Positions 1-5,884 of a stretch of DNA of 6,622 nucleotides are shown in pieces. Source of the stretch: Chthoniobacterales bacterium. GTDB lineage: Bacteria > Verrucomicrobiota > Verrucomicrobiia > Chthoniobacterales > UBA10450. The stretch spans positions 1-6,622 of the forward strand of contig JACCTI010000482.1 of NCBI GenBank assembly GCA_013812515.1, read 5' to 3'. Made by a program: the position numbers and the translations under genes. Position 1 is the first letter of the stretch. The number at the start of each line of letters is the position of its first letter. The notes beneath the pieces were generated by a model. The model ran no database searches and was not told the DNA's origin. It saw only the letters and a list, made by a program, of their open reading frames with translations.

Positions 1-2486
1 CCGGTGCCGCAACATCGTTCGCACCGGCCGCTGCCGGAGTTGAAGGAGAAAGCGCTCGCGGTCAGCCCTTGCGCCATCGCCTCCGGTAAGGCGGCGAATA
101 GTTCGCGCACGCGATCGTAGAGGCCGAGGTACAGAATGGGCGTGGAACGAGGCGTCCGCGCGAGCTGCGACTGATCCACCATGACCACGTCGCCAATGCG
201 ATGTGCACCGCTGACCGATCTGCACGCGCCTGGTTCCTGCTCGGTCGCTTGGCCCTTCGCGCGCATCAGATTCCGATAGAGCACCTCGTGAATGAGCGTC
301 GATTTACCCGAACCAGAAACGCCCGTGATGCAGGTGAAAACCCCGAGCGGGATGTCGACGTCGACGTTCTTGAGGTTGTGCTCTCGCGCACCCGTGATCT
401 TGATCGCGGAGGTGAACTTGCGGCGCGATTTCGGCACCGGGATGCGCTGTGCGCCGGTCAGGTAATCACGCGTGAGTGATCGGGGAGCGCACGCTTGCAG
501 CGTGCTGGTTGCCGCATTCTGCGGCAACGAACTTTCGTCAGCATCGGCAGGTTGTGCGATGTGCACGCTGCGTGGCGCGCGGACGAAAGTTCGCGACTGC
601 GGGACGCCGTCACCCGCACGCAGAATGCGTGCGCTCCTCAGCATCTCGGGCAGGGTGCCTTGAAACACTAATTCGCCACCTTGTTCGCCACGGCCTGGTC
701 CGATATCGACCAGGTGATCCGCGGAGCGGATGATCGCCTCCTCGTGCTCCACCACCAGGAGCGTATTGCCCTTGTCTCGCAGGTTATGCATGATGCGGAC
801 GAGCCGTGAAACATCGCGCGGATGCAGTCCGACACTCGGCTCGTCCATGACGAAGAGCGTGTTCACGAGCGAGGCCCCGAGACAGGTGGTGAGATTCACG
901 CGCTGCACTTCGCCTCCGCTCAGCGTCCGTGTCGAACGATTGAGCGTGAGATAACCGAGCCCGACTTCGCAGAGATACGTCAAGCGCGTGACCACTTCGC
1001 GCCGCAGCATTCCCACGGTCGAGTCGTCAGGCGGGAGATCAAGATGCGCGAGCAGATCGCGCGCGCGGCAGATCGGCAGGGCGGCCACTTCGGGTAACGT
1101 CAACGCGGTCTCGAGCCACTGGCCGTTCGTCTCCGAGGGCGGCGCCGTGACGATGCGATAATTGAGCGCGTCCGGTTGAAAGCGCCCGCCATTGCAGCTG
1201 GGGCAGGTGGTGTAAGCGCGGTAGCGGCTGAGCAGCACGCGCACGTGCATTTTGTAGGTTTTGCTTTCGAGCCACTTAAAGAAGCCGCGCACGCCGTACC
1301 AGCGGCCGCTGTCTTCATCCTCCTCGTATTTGCCATTCTTCTTCTCGCCTTTGATGACGAAGTCCTGATCGCTTTTGGGCAGGTCCTCGAAGGGCGCGTG
1401 CACGTCGATCTCCTCGCGCGCACAGGCGCGCAGCAGATCCTTTTGCGACTCGCCCATTTCTTCGCCGCGGAAAACGCGTACCGCGCCTTGCGCGATGGAG
1501 AGAGAGCGATCCGGAATCGCGCGATTCAGATCAATCGCGATGGTCCGCCCAAATCCGCGGCACTCGGGACAGGCACCAAGCGGACTGTTGAAGCTAAACA
1601 AACCGGGCGTGGGCGGGCGAATATCCAGATCGCAATGCGCGCAATGCCAGCCCTTGGAGAAAGGGATTTCTGCTTGCGGCTGAGTTGCACCTTGAGCGTT
1701 GAACGTTGGACGTTGGACGTTTTCACCCGAAACAGGAACAACGTTGATCCGGTCTCTGCCGAAGCGCAGCGCGGTCTCGAGCGCCTCGACGAGGCGTGAG
1801 CGGTTCTCTTCCGAGATTGTGATTCTGTCCTGGATCACCTGCACACGCGCGCCGAGTCGCGCGGGCGGGTTGTTGGTGTCGCAACGGATGACTTCGCCGT
1901 GGAGCCACACGCGGAGATAGCCTTGTTGCTGGAGAAACTGAAAGAACTCGCGCGCGTCCGTCTTAGCTGGCACCGCAATCCAAAAAGTAATCAGAACGCT
2001 TCTGCCGCTTAGTTCACGCACCACGGCATCCGCGATCCCTTGCGGCGTCTCGGGGCGAATCTCACGTTCGCAGCTCGGGCAAAACGCACGTGCAATGCGG
2101 GGCATGAGCAGCTTCACGTAGTCGTTGATCTCGGTCATCGTGCCGACCGTGGAGCGCGATGACTTCACCGGATTTGCCTGTTCGATCGCAATCGCCGGTG
2201 GGATGCCGCGAATCGCGTCCACGCGCGGCTTGTCCATGCGATCGAGAAATTGCCGCATGTAGGGGCTGAAGGTTTCGACGTAGCGCCGTTGTCCTTCCGC
2301 GTAGATCGTCTCAAAAGCCAAGCTCGATTTGCCGCTGCCGCTTGGCCCAGTGATCACCGTCATTTGCCCGAGCGGGAGATCGAGATCGATCCCTTTCAGG
2401 TTGTTCTGGCGGGCGCCGCGGATCTCTACGCAACCGCGATCAGCGGGCGCGGCGACGCAGGCTGCTTCGGCGACGTTTCGATCCAC
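1..2486 (-). CDS. uvrA: UvrA-family excinuclease ABC subunit A (probable paralogue), 3' end beyond window
   Basis: Tandem ABC-type ATPase of the UvrA family, which recognises DNA damage and loads UvrB in nucleotide excision repair in the cytoplasm. Numbering from the GTG at 2486, the frame shows Walker A1 (GPSGSGKSS, 47-55), zinc module cysteines C282/C285/C306/C309 around LFSFNSPLGA, a CPSCNGGR module, signature LSGGE (522-526), Walker B MDEPS (547-551), Walker A2 (GVSGSGKST from 722) and the start of the last zinc finger (C822, C825, C826). The second signature and Walker B lie beyond the left edge. The 828 codons contain no stop. The start is uncertain: an in-frame TAG lies about 70 bases upstream, no ATG precedes Walker A1, and GTG at 2486 is the first usual start codon, without a clear Shine-Dalgarno. 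The motif YVETFSPYMRQFLDRMDKP differs from the YVESLSAYARQF of housekeeping UvrA and suggests a paralogue. About 52 residues (617-668) and about 10 residues (256-265) are encoded by repeats. Confidence 0.93.
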   Translation of the reverse strand, partial: MDRNVAEAACVAAPADRGCVEIRGARQNNLKGIDLDLPLGQMTVITGPSGSGKSSLAFETIYAEGQRRYVETFSPYMRQFLDRMDKPRVDAIRGIPPAIAIEQANPVKSSRSTVGTMTEINDYVKLLMPRIARAFCPSCEREIRPETPQGIADAVVRELSGRSVLITFWIAVPAKTDAREFFQFLQQQGYLRVWLHGEVIRCDTNNPPARLGARVQVIQDRITISEENRSRLVEALETALRFGRDRINVVPVSGENVQRPTFNAQGATQPQAEIPFSKGWHCAHCDLDIRPPTPGLFSFNSPLGACPECRGFGRTIAIDLNRAIPDRSLSIAQGAVRVFRGEEMGESQKDLLRACAREEIDVHAPFEDLPKSDQDFVIKGEKKNGKYEEDEDSGRWYGVRGFFKWLESKTYKMHVRVLLSRYRAYTTCPSCNGGRFQPDALNYRIVTAPPSETNGQWLETALTLPEVAALPICRARDLLAHLDLPPDDSTVGMLRREVVTRLTYLCEVGLGYLTLNRSTRTLSGGEVQRVNLTTCLGASLVNTLFVMDEPSVGLHPRDVSRLVRIMHNLRDKGNTLLVVEHEEAIIRSADHLVDIGPGRGEQGGELVFQGTLPEMLRSARILRAGDGVPQSRTFVRAPRSVHIAQPADADESSLPQNAATSTLQACAPRSLTRDYLTGAQRIPVPKSRRKFTSAIKITGAREHNLKNVDVDIPLGVFTCITGVSGSGKSTLIHEVLYRNLMRAKGQATEQEPGACRSVSGAHRIGDVVMVDQSQLARTPRSTPILYLGLYDRVRELFAALPEAMAQGLTASAFSFNSGSGRCERCCGT
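483..638. repeat. Nested palindromic repeat inserted in frame in uvrA
   Basis: The outer arms are ggagcgcacgc (484-494) and gcgtgcgctcc (627-637), an 11-bp perfect inverted repeat. Each end also folds alone as gcacgc-N5-gcgtgc (489-505 and 616-632). Inside are a perfect 8-bp hairpin, gttgccgc/gcggcaac with a 5-base loop (508-528), and a 12-bp perfect inverted pair, cgaactttcgtc (528-539) and gacgaaagttcg (582-593). In the minus-strand uvrA frame it encodes about 52 residues (617-668) with no stop, between TLPEML and SLTRDYLTG. Other UvrA proteins pass almost directly from the 'QGTPEE' segment to 'SLTGxYLSG' here. It has no coding capacity of its own and looks like a non-autonomous interspersed element. 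The family name is unknown to me. Confidence 0.85.
1691..1721. repeat. Heptad tandem repeat (gttgaac/gttggac) within uvrA
   Basis: Four 7-base units and a partial fifth are visible: cttgagc, gttgaac, gttggac, gttggac, gtt. It is read in frame by uvrA on the minus strand as roughly residues 256-265 (NVQRPTFNAQ). It lies in a low-conservation linker immediately before the first zinc module (C282). Because 7 is not a multiple of 3, gain or loss of a single unit would shift the frame, so this is a potential slippage site. Confidence 0.65.
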
Positions 2487-2513
2487 CGGAGATGTTCGTT
2501 TCGGTGCGAGTGC

Positions 2514-2579
2514 GGCGCAACATCTCGGGTAGGGTGGACGACTCGCCTACCCTACCCGAAACGCTGCGCCACCTTGGCG
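2514..2579. repeat. Intergenic inverted repeat (gggtaggg hairpin element)
   Basis: A perfect 11-bp stem pairs 2525-2535 (tcgggtagggt) with 2549-2559 (accctacccga) and can be extended inward by a G-T and a G-C pair. A further outer pair, ggcgca (2514-2519) and tgcgcc (2565-2570), encloses it, and a small hairpin cgcca-cct-tggcg follows at 2567-2579. It lies just upstream of the uvrA start and downstream of pckG. There is no T-run next to the stem on the minus strand, so an intrinsic terminator role is weak. The nested layout suggests an interspersed repeat. Confidence 0.6.
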
Positions 2580-2645
2580 TGCTACGTCTTCAGCTCCCGT
2601 GGGATGATTGCGAAATCTGCCGGGCTGCCAATGATGCCGGGCGCG

Positions 2646-2772
2646 TGTCATCCTGAGGCTGGCTGCGCGCGCCGACGGACCTGCCTCCTCGCGGCTGATC
2701 ACATGGACTGCTGGTGCCTGATCCCACAGCCTGCGCGAGGTCCTTCGCCGTCTTCCCTGGCTCAGGATGACA
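2646..2772. repeat. 127-bp interspersed repeat with perfect 12-bp inverted ends
   Basis: The ends are tgtcatcctgag (2646-2657) and ctcaggatgaca (2761-2772), exact reverse complements. Inner complementary arms cctcgcg (2687-2693) and cgcgagg (2734-2740) allow a long cruciform or RNA hairpin. From memory, tgtcatcctgag...aggatgaca elements are abundant between genes in Acidobacteria and Verrucomicrobia genomes. The right end stops three bases before the pckG stop codon, so the element would lie in the 3' untranslated part of that mRNA. A similar end (tgtcatcccgag) occurs at 6604. No transposase is encoded. Confidence 0.75.
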
Positions 2773-2775
2773 GGC

Positions 2776-4632
2776 TTAGGACGCGCGCAAACGCTCGGCG
2801 ACCATCTCGTGCTGACCGTTCAGCTCCGCCGGCATGTCTTTGCCCAGCGTCTCGAAGAACTTCAGCTGCGTCTCTAGCTCCGTCTTCCACTCGTTAGGTT
2901 TGACCGCCAGGAGCGCGGTTACCGTTTCGTGCGAGACGTCTGGCAGCCCTTTTGTGTCGAGATCTTCTGGACGCGGCACGAAGCCAATCGCTGATTCGTT
3001 TGCGCCGCCGCGGCCTTCGCAGCGATCCATCACCCACTTCAACACGCGCATGTTGTCACCGAAGCCGGGCCAGAGGAATTTGCCGTCGGCGCCTTTCCGA
3101 AACCAGTTCACGTGAAAAAGGAGCGGCGGGTTCTTCAAGCGCGGGCCGATCTTCAACCAATGCTTGAAGTATTGCCCCATGTTGTAGCCGCAGAACGGCA
3201 GCATCGCCATCGGATCACGCCGCACCTGACCGACAGCTCCAGTGGCTGCGGCCGTCGTTTCCGATCCCATCGTCGCGCCGACATAGACGCCGTGCTCCCA
3301 ATCGCGCGCCTGAAAGACGAGCGGCATGGTGTCGCTGCGCCGGCCGCCGAAAATGATCGCGCTAATTGGTACGCCTTCGCCTTTTTCCACGTCGGGATCG
3401 AGCACGGGGTTGTTGCGCATCGGAACGGCAAAGCGGCTGTTCGGATGCGCGGCTTTCTCTTTTGAATCGGGCGTCCAATCGTTTCCTTTCCAGTCGATCG
3501 CATGCGCCGGGGGCGCACCGTCTTTGCCTTCCCACCAAACGTCACCGTCATCCGTGAGCGCTACGTTCGTGTAGAGCGTGTCATGCTCGATCGATCTCAT
3601 CGCGTTCGCGTTCGATTTGTAACTCGTGCCCGGCACCACGCCAAAGTAGCCGTTCTCCGGATTAACCGCGTAGAGCCGGCCGTCCTCGCCGATCTGCATC
3701 CAGGCGATGTCGTCGCCGATGGTCGTGACTTTCCAGCCTTTGAAATGCTCCGGCGGAATAAGCATCGCGAAATTCGTTTTGCCGCAGGCGCTCGGGAATG
3801 CCGCCGCGACGTAGTGTTTCTTCCCTTCCGGTGATTCGACCCCAAGAATCAGCATGTGCTCCGCGAGCCAACCTTGCTGCCGCGCGAGATAAGAGCCGAT
3901 ACGGAGCGCGAGACACTTCTTGCTCAGCAAGACATTCCCACCGTAGCCGGAACCAACCGAGATGATCGCGTTATCCTGCGGGAAATGACAGATGAGCCGG
4001 CGCTCGGGATTCACGTCGAGGAGTGAATGAACCCCGCGATTCCACTCGCCGTTCTCGCCGGCCTCGAGCCGCTTCACCGCGACCGAGCCCATGCGCGTCA
4101 TGATCCGCATGCTGAGCACGACATAAATTGAATCGGTGATTTCGAAGCCGACTTTTGCGAGCGGCGAGTCGGGCGGGCCCATGATGTACGGAATCACGAA
4201 CATGGTGCGGCCCTTCATCGCACCCTTCAGCATTTCGTTCAGTCTCGTGTAGGTCTCGGCCGGATTGGCCCAGTTGTTCGTGGGTCCTGCTTCCTCTTTC
4301 GTCGGCGTGCAGATGAACGTGAACTGCTCGACGCGCGCGACGTCGTTTGGGTTCGAGCGATGCAAATAGGAACCGGGTACCTTCTGCTCGTTCAGCTTCT
4401 GCACGACACCTTGGCGCTGCGCTTCCTCCAGAAGATAGCTGTTCTCTTCTGGCGAACCGTCGCACCAGAAGATGTTTTCCGGCTGCGTTAGCCGTGCGAC
4501 TTCCTGGACCCAGTCAAGCACCCGCTGGTCGGTCGCTCGATTGGCGCCGAGCCCTCTCGGCGGCGTGATGGCAGGTGCGAGACTATCCATAATGTGAAAC
4601 CCCCGAAGAGGGACAACGGTATTTTCACCCAT
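2776..4632 (-). CDS. pckG: Phosphoenolpyruvate carboxykinase (GTP)
   Basis: Converts oxaloacetate and GTP to phosphoenolpyruvate, GDP and CO2, the entry step of gluconeogenesis in the cytoplasm. The 618-residue length is typical of the GTP-dependent family. Visible motifs are FPQDNAIISVGSGYGGN (217-233, PEPCK-specific substrate region), a candidate metal-binding pair K239 and H259, the P-loop FPSACGKTN (279-287) with the reactive cysteine C283, kinase-2 GDD (306-308), the lid region around TGAVGQVRRDP (464-474) and the nucleotide-binding NWFRKG segment (509-514). All look intact. The stop is TAA. The start is uncertain: family homology begins after residue 30, and a second ATG at 4590 (residue 15, MDSLAPA) is preceded by ggggg at about 9 bases, a better ribosome-site candidate than anything before 4632. 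The gene diverges from the rhomboid-like gene and lies upstream of uvrA on the same strand, but 289 repeat-rich bases separate them, so an operon is unlikely. Confidence 0.97.
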   Translation of the reverse strand: MGENTVVPLRGFHIMDSLAPAITPPRGLGANRATDQRVLDWVQEVARLTQPENIFWCDGSPEENSYLLEEAQRQGVVQKLNEQKVPGSYLHRSNPNDVARVEQFTFICTPTKEEAGPTNNWANPAETYTRLNEMLKGAMKGRTMFVIPYIMGPPDSPLAKVGFEITDSIYVVLSMRIMTRMGSVAVKRLEAGENGEWNRGVHSLLDVNPERRLICHFPQDNAIISVGSGYGGNVLLSKKCLALRIGSYLARQQGWLAEHMLILGVESPEGKKHYVAAAFPSACGKTNFAMLIPPEHFKGWKVTTIGDDIAWMQIGEDGRLYAVNPENGYFGVVPGTSYKSNANAMRSIEHDTLYTNVALTDDGDVWWEGKDGAPPAHAIDWKGNDWTPDSKEKAAHPNSRFAVPMRNNPVLDPDVEKGEGVPISAIIFGGRRSDTMPLVFQARDWEHGVYVGATMGSETTAAATGAVGQVRRDPMAMLPFCGYNMGQYFKHWLKIGPRLKNPPLLFHVNWFRKGADGKFLWPGFGDNMRVLKWVMDRCEGRGGANESAIGFVPRPEDLDTKGLPDVSHETVTALLAVKPNEWKTELETQLKFFETLGKDMPAELNGQHEMVAERLRAS

Positions 4633-4697
4633 CGGCGTTGTCCAAGGTAAAACTGACGCGCGGTCGGTTTGTGGACGATCGGCGCTCGATCTCCTGC

Positions 4698-4764
4698 ACC
4701 TGCACTTTAACTTACACTGACACTCCTACGCCCCCTCGTGATGGAGAGGAGTGCAAGTGCAGGT
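4698..4764. repeat. Two-part inverted repeat in the divergent intergenic region
   Basis: The outer arms are acctgcact (4698-4706) and agtgcaggt (4756-4764), a perfect 9-bp pair. The inner arms are cactcct (4721-4727) and aggagtg (4747-4753), a perfect 7-bp pair with a 19-base loop. The outer and inner stems are separated by 14 bases on the left and 2 on the right. It could be a regulator site, an RNA hairpin or a degraded mobile repeat. The position between divergent genes fits regulation, but the sequence does not decide. Confidence 0.5.
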
Positions 4765-4805
4765 TGAAGGGTAAGCGCAAGATGAGAATCGATACCTGGT
4801 GCGAG

Positions 4806-4827
4806 ATCCCTCGATTTCGCGCGGGAT
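4806..4827. repeat. Short imperfect palindrome atccctcg...cgcgggat
   Basis: The arms atccctcg (4806-4813) and cgcgggat (4820-4827) are complementary with one mismatch and enclose a 6-base loop. No T-run follows. The style resembles short interspersed palindromes rather than a terminator, and neither divergent gene would need a terminator here. Confidence 0.35.
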
Positions 4828-4988
4828 AAGAAGCGTGAGAGGGCAGTGCTGTTTCGGAGCGCCGCGTTCTGTGGCCGCGTCACGCGTGGATCAGTGTGAC
4901 AAGCGTGAACCACGCGCCCGTCCTCGCCCCGCAAAAGTGGGCCGTGAACGTCGCTTGCACCTGCGAACTGCGCGCCGTTTATTGCCTC

Positions 4989-5831
4989 ATGTTTGGTGTG
5001 ACCACCTCCGATGACTACAAGCCGGTCACGTGGGTGGGGCGTTACCCGGTCGATGTCACGACGCTGCTCGTCGGTGTGCACTCCTTCGCGGCGATCATCG
5101 CTTGCCTCCTGACTTTCGGTGACGGCGGAATCCTCTCCTACCTGGCTTTCGACAGCGCGCTCGTGCTGCATAGCGGCACTGTCTGGCAGCTCGGGACCTA
5201 CGCGTTCGTTCACCCGCCCTCGGGTCTGCTCTGGTTCGCAATCGAGATGTACATGCTCTATATGTTCGGCCGCGAAGTGGAGCGCTTCATTGGCCGCCGA
5301 GCTTTTATCGTTCTCTATCTGCTGCTGCTTCTCGCGCCGGCCGTGCTGCTGACGATATGGGGCTTGTCGGAACGGACCGCGATCTCCGGTTCCTCCGCAC
5401 TGCACTTCGCCATCTTTGTCGCTTTCGCCACGATCTATCCGCGCGTCGAGATGTTCCTGCGCATCATGGCCAAGTGGATCGCGATCGGGCTTGGTGGCAT
5501 TCTCAGTCTGCAACTGTTCGCCGCGCATGCCTGGCCGGATCTCGCAATGCTCTGGCTGAGCATCGGCGCGGCGTTTGCTTTCATCCGGATGCGCGGGATC
5601 GGGCCCGAGCTGGAATGGTGGAGCAACCTAAAAAGCAAGTGGCAGCCGACGCCGAAATTCCATGTCGTGCCGCGTGTCTCCACCCGCCGAACGGTCGAGC
5701 CGGAGAACGTCTACGAATCGATCGATCCGTTGCTCGAGAAAATCTCGAAGTCGGGCATCAACAGCCTGACTGCGAGTGAGCGCCGTGCCCTGGATCGCGC
5801 GCGCAATCAGCTCCTGAAAAAGGGGAAGTGA
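4989..5831 (+). CDS. Rhomboid-like integral membrane protein, probably lacking the full catalytic dyad
   Basis: A 280-residue polytopic inner-membrane protein. Hydrophobic segments lie near residues 24-43, 80-93, 105-125, 137-150, 163-180 and 185-200, about six in number as in the rhomboid core. The stretch WQLGTYAFVH (66-75), followed by MFGREVERFIG (92-102) and a hydrophobic run, is the rhomboid pattern around loop 1 and TM2. SGSSA (133-137) sits where GxSG carries the catalytic serine (S136). The expected TM2 His and Asn appear as W82 and E86, and the TM6 catalytic His aligns with M187; H180 is nearby but lacks the usual following glycines. The soluble C-terminus ends with DPLLEKISKSGINSLTASE, like the small domain (DUF6576-type) that follows many rhomboids. 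It may therefore be an inactive or divergent rhomboid. The start at ATG 4989 is chosen because the upstream in-frame extension from GTG 4896 shows no family features. Neither start has a strong ribosome site. It may be co-transcribed with the next gene. Confidence 0.8.
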   Translation: MFGVTTSDDYKPVTWVGRYPVDVTTLLVGVHSFAAIIACLLTFGDGGILSYLAFDSALVLHSGTVWQLGTYAFVHPPSGLLWFAIEMYMLYMFGREVERFIGRRAFIVLYLLLLLAPAVLLTIWGLSERTAISGSSALHFAIFVAFATIYPRVEMFLRIMAKWIAIGLGGILSLQLFAAHAWPDLAMLWLSIGAAFAFIRMRGIGPELEWWSNLKSKWQPTPKFHVVPRVSTRRTVEPENVYESIDPLLEKISKSGINSLTASERRALDRARNQLLKKGK

Positions 5832-5884
5832 GCGGCCGATTTGGAGCCGGGCGCGGTGACCCCGGCGGCGCCCAAGCTGGCGCG

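Larger units (their letters stand above)
4633..4988. other. Divergent intergenic region between pckG and the rhomboid-like gene
   Basis: This must hold the promoters for both divergent genes, yet no convincing -35/-10 pair is visible on either strand. An AT-rich pocket, tttaactta, lies at 4706-4714. It contains the inverted repeats listed separately at 4698-4764 and 4806-4827. A further 7-bp pair, cgcgtgg (4883-4889) and ccacgcg (4910-4916), and a 9-base direct repeat, tgcacctgc (4695 and 4956), are also present. Open frames here have no recognisable protein features and are regarded as chance. Confidence 0.5.

Noticed and set aside
483..638. A frameshift or pseudogene explanation for uvrA
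   Set aside because: The frame was followed codon by codon from 2486 to 3; it stays open through both repeats, and all expected motifs are in one frame.
1176..1799. A 207-codon open frame on the plus strand
   Set aside because: It lies wholly antisense to uvrA across conserved zinc-module codons and has no recognisable protein features.
2525..2559. An intrinsic transcription terminator for pckG
   Set aside because: The stem is strong, but no T-run follows on the minus strand and it lies over 200 bases after the stop, so a repeat is the better reading.
2250..2897. A 215-codon open frame on the plus strand
   Set aside because: It crosses antisense of the uvrA start, two repeats and the antisense 3' end of pckG; the composition changes along it and no motif is seen.
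3971..4465. A 164-codon frame on the minus strand
   Set aside because: It is an alternative frame within pckG on the same strand, very Arg-rich, and the pckG frame there carries the conserved family sequence.
4638..4829. A 63-codon open frame in the divergent intergenic region
   Set aside because: It runs through inverted repeats, has no ribosome site, and the product has no recognisable features.
4707..5528. A 273-codon open frame on the minus strand opposite the rhomboid-like gene
   Set aside because: Its product is highly charged and low in hydrophobic residues, without any family motif, and it is the antisense of a clear membrane protein gene. GC-rich coding DNA often gives such long antisense frames.
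5846..5873. Small GC stems between the rhomboid-like and glycosyltransferase genes (gccggg/cccggc and gggcgc/gcgccc)
   Set aside because: Six-base stems in sequence this GC-rich are expected by chance, and no T-run or regulator motif accompanies them.
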